Assembly: GCA_037176885.1 (NCBI GenBank)
Contig: JAWWNJ010000079.1
Span: 620,001-684,000 of the forward strand
Source: Favolaschia claudopus
Lineage: Eukaryota; Basidiomycota; Agaricomycetes; Agaricales; Mycenaceae
DNA length: 64,000 nucleotides
Direction of reading: 5' to 3'
The position numbers and the translations under genes were made by a program. The notes under the pieces are model-generated. The model was given only the letters and a program-made list of their open reading frames with translations, did no database searches and was not told the origin of the DNA. Positions 57,903 through 64,000 of the stretch are shown piece after piece; position 1 is the stretch's first letter, and the number at the start of each line of letters is the position of its first letter.

Positions 57903-59986
57903 ATGCATGCCTCGCTCAAGCTGTCCAATCTATCTAGGCTTCCATTCTCGTTGAAGGTAGATGCTGGCTATCCCACCGTATCCGTATCATGTGTTCACTC
58001 CTTGTCCCACTTTTTGATTTTGACTTTTGATTTCTCGAAGAACCGCGCGCGGGGAGTTTTATCTGCGTCTCTCGAGCAAGCCGCGCAGGATGTGAAGAAA
58101 TTCTGTACAGATCTTCAAACGATATCCTCGGACAATCGCCCATTCCTACTCCCAGTATTCTACACGTTTCTCGACCCACTCCAAATCCCCGCTACCGTCG
58201 ATCAGCTTCGTTCGACTCCAACATCCGAGGCGTCGGGGGCAGCCCAGACCGACGTCATTCGAAACCGCGTGCTGCTCACCTTCTACAGTCTACAATCCAT
58301 CCAAGCCATACTTGCTCTAGATTCGATTTCCCTCCAGGCGTTATCCGACCTATGGGCGTGTATCTGGCCCTGGATCAGTTTTCTTGACGGCTACAGCGAC
58401 AATTTACCTGAATGCAACATCCCGGCGACAACAAAACTTTCCACGTTTGCGACTCTGATCAACTTCTTCGCGAATGACGTTGGAAAGGAAATCTTTTCTT
58501 CGCCTGGTGTATTCGCAGTCGTCGGGAGGACGTGGGCTCACCTCCTAAATTGCTACAAGTCGGATGATGATGCTGAAATCATCGTCGATGAGGCGTTATC
58601 CGATATCTCACAATTCATAACTCAGGCTGCCGAACACATCAGAAAGCACCCGGATTCTCTCGACGACCTCGGTCAAGGAGCTGGTGGACTCGTCTCACGT
58701 CTTCCCTCAATGGTGGTTTCCCACCTCCGACATTTCATCCCTCATTCAGACACCGTCGTCACGAAAGACATCGCCACCTCGGTGTGCGGCATGGTGCCGT
58801 TCTTCTTTGAGGACGTTCAGAAGCATTTTCCGGCGTTTTCACGTGCCCTTTTATCGTGCGGGGCCGTTCCCGCTTTGATAACGGTTCTACGAGCATTCGG
58901 CCCAGATCAAATGCTTGTGGAACAGATTTTTGCGCTTTCGGTGGTGCACATATCATACTTTCCGCGTCACGAATCCATTACCGAAGCACTTCGAGCTGGA
59001 CTCTTTCCGGCATTGTTTTCTTACGATACAGGTCGTTGGAAAGGGGCAGCTGTATTGTGGCTGAAGAATCTCTTGAGCCGCATACTCCCTGGTTCCACGA
59101 TTTATCGATCGACGCTCGTGCAGCTTCGGCTTTCCCTTGCGGAGCGGGACAGTTGGGACGCGGCGTCTACGTTCACGACTGACAATCTAGCTGATTGGAA
59201 TGCGTTTCTCGAACTCGCTAACAGTCGGTTTCAGATTTTGAATGACTACGATAGCGGGATTCTCAAAGCACCGAAAATGTGTGATAACATGCAGGTGCCC
59301 GCCCTTTCGCTTGTTATATCGTGCGATACATCTACTGATATGGCTCTAGTGTATGGCACTCTATTCAGATGAGGATATCCAAACCTGCAGCGGCTGCCGG
59401 CTCTTTCGATACTGCTCTAAGGACTGTCAGTTAACGGATTGGCGAAACGACCACCGTTGGGTATGCGCTCCTCTTTCCTCTCACCGGAACGGTATGATAC
59501 GTTCAACTCCTCCACACCGTCGATTAATCGCTAAATTCAACTCATCCAGACTATTCAACCAACAGCGCGCGAGACAAGTCCTTCCTACGTGCTCTCCTCC
59601 ACCACGACTATACCACCCAACGAGAAATCATCGCACGCGAATATCTCCGCTTTGTCTTAGAGTACCCTAATCTCCTACCGGTTCTCGTCTTCGGCTACAT
59701 CCACGGCGCGTGCAGCATTGAGGTGGATCCATTGACCCTATTGATCAACACGTTGGACTTCGAAGCCGCGCTGGCGGTGACTCGCGACGGACGGATTCAG
59801 TATCAAATCATGGCGGTCATGAACGGGGAAAAGCCAAGTTGCTTGTTGTTTCCTTTCCGTGAGGTCGGCAGGAACTTCTGGGAGGAGTTGAGGGCGTATG
59901 CCGCTTCTTTACCGTTGGATGGAAATGCATTGGGACGGCTAGACGAGTATCTGCCGGTGGTCTTGGAATTAATGCAACGGGAATGA
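57903..59986 (+). CDS. MYND-type zinc-finger protein, right plus-strand copy
   Basis: Exons 57903-57956, 58041-59294, 59350-59491 and 59550-59986 have exactly the same exon lengths as the gene at 3214 and predict 628 residues. The differences are a few substitutions, such as TDLQ for TDVP in exon 2 and TCSGC for ACGGC in the MYND finger. Exon 3 holds the finger (CSGC, YCSKDCQ, DW, H-x3-C). Exon 4 holds the SARDKSFLRALLHHDY domain with FGYIHGACSIEV and LLFPFREVGRNFW. No lesion is seen. Intron 1 here is 84 bp against 64 bp on the left, so it is not length-constrained. It converges with the minus-strand copy at 61200, with an 871-bp transposon between them. Confidence 0.9.
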
Positions 59987-60141
59987 GGCGGCCCGAAGTT
60001 TTTTAATTATAATTAATCAACATATTCAAAATGAAGTTACGGAATACTCATTCCCGCCGTTGATGAAGGAATCTGGAACCTTGCAGCTGTCCGACGGTGA
60101 TGTAGATGGGTATGGGTCTGACAATATTTCAAACAGTAATT

Positions 60142-61012
60142 GAGAACATACCTATATGCAGAAGTTTACGGGAGTTCACCGTGAACCTGGTGAACCAGGT
60201 GAACTTGGTGAACTCCTGGTGAACGCACGTAAACAAAGCGCAAACGCGCAAACAGTGATGAATGTGACAAAGAGTAACGATCAGTCACAACCTCTTGCTT
60301 CCGCCCCGTACGTCCCACTCAATGCTGCCGCCCTTGTGAGTGCTCGCCTAGCGCCAAATCGATATATGCTGACGATGTACCCTTACAGACTACATTCTAA
60401 CTATTTCCATGGCCTCATACCCCCACGAATCCATCAACTGTCCAGCCATCCCCCACCGAGGAATTGTCTGCAACAACCGCAAACCGACTATGCTGATCTG
60501 CTCGGGAAGGCATGAGCCTTACCACCGGGATCTTCGCTACAACGCTGTAAGTTTCTCTTTGCTTTTGTTTCCCTATTTCATCGCGTCCTTGAATGCGGGC
60601 CCTTCAAATGGCTCCACCCTGAGCTTTGGGTTGCGGAGCGCCGAAAGGCGCAAGGACCTGCCTATGGAGCACCGCCAGACCTTCCCCCGGACAACCCACC
60701 GAGCCCTAGCTTCACGCTCGACCCCGCGCTCGCGTACCTGCCATCCCAATACCTTCCCCCTCCACCATCCCAACTCCCAGCGCTTCCGCCCTCTCAGCTC
60801 TATCCGCCTCCGCCCGATGTACTGTAGATGCATTACTTATTCCTCGTTATGTGATTACATCAGAGCTGTACCTTTATCTGCTTGTATCCAAGTGTATTCA
60901 AACCGTACAAATATATGGCGGCGAGGCCGAGTTTACCATCAAGTTCACCAAGTTCACGAGGTTGACCAAGTTTTCCTCTCTTTGGTGCACTTCCTCACTC
61001 AGGGATTTTCTG
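60142..61012 (+). mobile_element. 871-bp DNA transposon between convergent MYND genes, 8-bp TSD
   Basis: CAGTAATT lies at 60134-60141 and 61013-61020, while the left segment copy has it once near 5425 with both flanks preserved. This is a proven insertion of 871 bp. The ends are weakly inverted (GAGAACATACCT against CAGAAAATCCCT). Inside each end are runs of GGTGAACTTGGTGAAC, in opposite orientations, as subterminal repeats. No transposase is present. The 8-bp duplication fits hAT- or KDZ-like mobilisation. Confidence 0.9.
60409..60827 (+). CDS. Small cysteine- and proline-rich ORF carried by the 871-bp element
   Basis: Two exons, 60409-60546 and 60624-60827, would give 113 residues. Exon 1 has CPAIPHRGIVCNNRKP...C...H, a Cys/His set loosely resembling GRF-type zinc-finger proteins. 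Exon 2 starts LWVAERRKAQGPAYG and ends in a proline-rich tail (LPPPPSQLPALPPSQLYPPP). The donor GTAAGT is good and the acceptor CTGAG is weak. Whether it is expressed is unknown. It may be a passenger gene of the element. Confidence 0.4.
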
Positions 61013-61199
61013 CAGTAATTCATGACTTCAAGTTCTCAATCAAACTCCCAAGACGGCGGATAGGTACAAGAGTATTACTCTCAGAAAGCCGGGATGGTTA
61101 TATGCAAGTCTTTACGAAGCCTATGAAGCACAGAGATACAATCCACAAATAAGTAGTCATTCCTAGAATTCTAGATCCCTGCGTCCGATGCTAGTTGAT

Positions 61200-63295
61200 T
61201 CAATCCGCGTGCCACCAACGTCTATTCACCCCATCCCAGCTGGGCATCAGAGTTAGTATCTCTGTCAAGAACTGATCCATTCCCTCCTCGCTCGAATGGA
61301 GTGGACCCCTCGCCACTATCTTCCTCAGCCCTGAGACAAAATTCGGAGTCTGCGCACCGAATCGCACGGGCAGGAGCCAGATATCTGGGTTTTCATTCCC
61401 CCCGTCAGACACTTTAATGAGATGGAAGAGGACCCTATCGCAGCAAGTGATCATCGCCGCCTCCTCGTCGCTGAAGGAAGGATCCATCTCTTTTAGGGCC
61501 CCAACCTCGACTTTCGGGTGGCCGCTCGAATAGTCGAACAAAGTATATGGTACTTGGTCCGGGTGATTCAACGCGAATTGCAGGTATTTCGCGGCAATTT
61601 TCTTGCCTTGGCTCCCGTAGTCTTCGTGAACTAGAACCTCGAAAAACCACTTATCGCGCGCACTCATTGACGCATCGGCTACCATTCCACATTGAGTCAT
61701 CAATATTCCGCCGTTAAAAGTTACTCACTCTTCCGACGCGACGAGAGAATTGGGCAGACTTGACGATGTGCGTCACGCCAGTCGACGGCTTGACATTCCC
61801 TGGAACAATATCGTGATATCTTGCAGCTACTGCAGACTTTGAGCGCGGATTTAGCTTTTGCTTCACCACACTATTCATGTCTTCAGGCCGACATGACGAT
61901 GAACCGACTGATAAAACCACACACCTGTACATTATGACAGGCCATAACAACCTTCCGAATTCCTGTGGCATAGTTATCAATATGCTCCAGTCGATATCCG
62001 ACAAGTCCTGTGAGCATTTTCCAAACTTCAACCGGAAGTAAATCGTGAGCCATTCTTTCAAGCGGAAAGACGGTAGCCACATCCAACCCGTCGACCTGCG
62101 GAAGAGATTCGCGAAGCTGGGCGAGGACGGAATAGTAAACCGTTGACGGGATGAGTTCGATGAGTACTCGGCCGAGGGATATGAATGACCGACTGGCGAA
62201 TAGCGCGGGTAAAAGACCAGCACGCAGAGATTCGACGACCCATCTATGACGAGGAGTAGCTGAGAGAAGGCGCTCCACATATCCAAACACGGCTTCAGCC
62301 CGGTCCGTTCCCATCGAAGGATCGCAGACGAGGAGACCAAATTTTGTAGCGGTGCTCACAAGCCCCTGCTTGAAGAGCTCACCCCCGAACGCACTGGGGA
62401 TCTGGTCGTGGTTCCCATGGTCATATTGGCGTATCCCACTCATCATGAATATGAAAAGATTTCCGAGCGTAGCGACGGAATGCTCGAGATCTTCAGCCCC
62501 CTCCGCAATATAGCGGTTCGCAAGTCCCACAACGAGACAAGCAAGATGTGTAACAGTACCCCCGCTGCCTAGCAGCAAGTCATCGAACGCTGACCAGTCA
62601 GAATCTTCTTGAGAAAACCAACTTCGGAAGAAATGCGTCATGTAGCTCAATCCTGCATCTTCTTCGCTAGTCAACGGGCGCTGAGAAAGATGCAGAATTC
62701 GCAATGCCTTCCCAACTATGCGGCACAGGTTCTTCATCGAGCCACGCATCAGTTCTCTGACGCTCTTGTCCGCTTCGTCAAATGCGTAGCACAAAGACAC
62801 GTAGGCCGAATATTCCTCCGCGGGCGTCACACTGGTATGATCCACCAAGGAGAGCGTGTCGTGGTATTCGTCCAGAAATTCAATCCACGGCCAGAATCGC
62901 GTCCAGAGATCCCTGAGGGCCGCAGCGGGAAGGGAATGGTCCATGATAACGTCGATTACGTTTCGTAGAGTGACGAAGGCTGAAAATGTATCGGTTATGA
63001 TGTCGTCCGCATACGATTCTTCCTCATGGAGCCGAGAAACAATGCCTGGAATACGGGCTGGATCAAGGATTGCGTAGAATGCGGGAAGGAGGAGAGCGCG
63101 GTCCTCAATGCTTAGGTCCTGGGTCACATCCGCGAACCTTTGTCTTTCTTCCAGGCTCGGATTGGTAGAAGCGGCAGCGATGGCCAGAGACTTCGGAGAT
63201 TCAGTGTAGCTCATGAGCTTGAAGACTTGAGAAATAAGTACCCGAATCGAGCGTCGAAGTTTGGATAGATTGGACAGTCTGAGGCTCGAGTGCAT
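61200..63295 (-). CDS. MYND-type zinc-finger protein, right minus-strand copy
   Basis: Exons on the minus strand: 63295-63242, 63190-61925, 61870-61729 and 61678-61200, predicting 646 residues. The start M-H-S-S-L-R-L-S-N-L is preceded by another in-frame ATG (63298); the second is chosen to match the family. The MYND exon is 142 nt (VCSSC, YCSRECQ, DWRDAH, C). The last exon begins MSARDKWFFEVLVHEDYG and has YTLFDYSSGHPKVEV and a PSWDGVNRRWW end like the gene at 48221. The frame is intact where the left copy (5608) has an extra C. Intron 1 is 51 bp and open, so the frame continues through it. A 0.2-kb element sits immediately upstream of the start codon and may have replaced the 5' leader. 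Confidence 0.88.
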
Positions 63296-63298
63296 CAT

Positions 63299-63499
63299 CC
63301 TATACTTTAAAAGAGGACGGCACAGCCTCAGCTCCCAGAAAGGGAAATTCACCCCGTGACTTTCTGTCAAAGCCTGAGAATCCCCGCGGCGACGCGCCGG
63401 CGAGTGCAGCGAGCGGCGGTGCGGCGCCGTCGGCCTCGAGAGCAGAAAGGTGCTGAGTGCGATAGGCCTGAGTGGCGAAGGCACGGGTCCCATAGCTCG
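63299..63499 (-). repeat. 0.2-kb interspersed element, reverse copy at a MYND start codon
   Basis: Reverse complement of the element at 56507-56718. It is absent from the left copy, where the context reads CATCATGGTGGTGTG without interruption. Read on the minus strand it ends GTATAGG directly before ATGATGCAC, so the MYND gene's entire proximal 5' leader is now element sequence. Confidence 0.7.
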
Positions 63500-64000
63500 T
63501 GGTGGTGTGAAAGAGAATGAGTCGGGCATCACCGCCGTCACGCAACGTGACTACGTAAGCGATTCGCTTCAAAGTTGAAATATTGAAAAATAACGGGTTC
63601 AGGTACTTATATTGAAAATCTGCTGCCAAATTTCGACATTGAATTTAGATATTCTGAATCCGATTTGAATCCTGGCCAGTAGAAAGCAGGTAGCAGAGTA
63701 TGGGAAATTGAGGAATCAGTGATCCAATGTTAGGGGTTCAATACTTATTGAGTCGGCCACCCTGTGGGTCTTTCAGTTCCTTTTGCTTTTATACCTGCCA
63801 GTTCATGCTGACTCTCTGGGTCGCGCCTCCCCCCGAATCTGCTATCAACTACTTGGTCTCTTCAAAACATTTGAGGATGACAATTTTGGCTGATGATTTG
63901 ACATCGGACCAACGGCATAAGACGTTAGACGTTTTACGTGTGTTCATCAATGCAGATCTTCTTTACGACATCTTAAAAGCTCTCGAGCCTCCTGGCTCTA
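63500..64000. other. Upstream region of the right minus-strand MYND gene
   Basis: Matches 7720-8208 almost exactly. By analogy with the left copy a dehydrogenase-like gene may start about 50 bp after the window ends. No gene lies within this stretch. Confidence 0.6.

Larger units (their letters stand above)
56463..64000 (+). repeat. Segmental duplication, right copy (partner 2080-8208)
   Basis: Same order and orientation as the left copy, carrying the MYND genes at 57903 (+) and 61200-63295 (-). Relative to the left it has the elements at 56507-56718, 60142-61012 and 63299-63499, plus about 110 bp at 57548-57660 that the left copy has lost. The window ends inside this copy. Confidence 0.9.

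Noticed and set aside
1..64000. CRISPR arrays, operons, ribosome-binding sites or prokaryotic origins
   Set aside because: The intron-rich eukaryotic gene structure rules these out and no regularly spaced repeats were seen.

Overview
The window looks like nuclear DNA of a mushroom-forming basidiomycete (Agaricomycetes, probably Agaricales and perhaps Mycena-like). Evidence: genes broken by many 48-77 bp GT-AG introns, a local expansion of MYND zinc-finger proteins, TATA boxes 40-100 bp before start codons, small secreted proteins built from micro-exons, and dense DNA-transposon traffic. No tRNA, rRNA or CRISPR was seen. All multi-exon models were assembled by eye from splice sites and reading phase, without transcripts.

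Layout. (1) 1-8208 and about 52,800-64,000 are two copies of one segment in the same orientation. Each carries a convergent MYND gene pair (3214-5276 + / 5608-7708 -, and 57903-59986 + / 61200-63295 -). The right copy has gained an 871-bp transposon and two copies of a 0.2-kb element. The left minus-strand gene has a 1-base frameshift. (2) 8260-9248 is a short-chain dehydrogenase-like gene, followed by a relic of a MYND promoter and first exon (about 9330-9960). (3) 11067-12060 and 20320-23416 are paralogous secreted cysteine-rich proteins of nine exons each. The second has a 2-kb insertion in intron 1. (4) 12518-17130 and 30465-36593 form a large diverged inverted duplication; each arm holds a decayed MYND gene and a decayed membrane-protein relic. 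(5) 36794-45280 is a DNA transposon with 69-bp perfect terminal inverted repeats and an 8-bp target duplication. Its broken transposase-like gene has a second, TA-flanked transposon nested in the coding sequence. (6) 45546-47630 is a SnoaL-like gene interrupted by a 1.5-kb LTR element immediately after its start codon. (7) 48221-50310 is an intact MYND gene, next to an intact FAD-dependent monooxygenase (50573-52238, minus).

Seven MYND genes share one architecture: a short first exon beginning M-H, a helical exon of about 1.25 kb, a MYND exon of 142-148 nt, and a C-terminal exon, with intron phases 0, 0, 1. Three look intact by full splicing and phase checks (57903, 48221, and 61200 on the minus strand), as does the left copy at 3214. 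Three are damaged. The window reads as a birth-and-death gene cluster shaped by segmental duplication and nested transposons. Several empty insertion sites can be rebuilt exactly from the sequence.

The best candidate for something undescribed is the 36.8-45.3 kb element. It has 8-bp target duplications, TIRs beginning CAAG, N- and C-terminal zinc-finger-like regions and a candidate D-D-E core that resembles P-element/THAP9 transposases in motif layout. A 711-bp non-autonomous element with CAAG ends and an 8-bp duplication lies nearby at 32258-32968.
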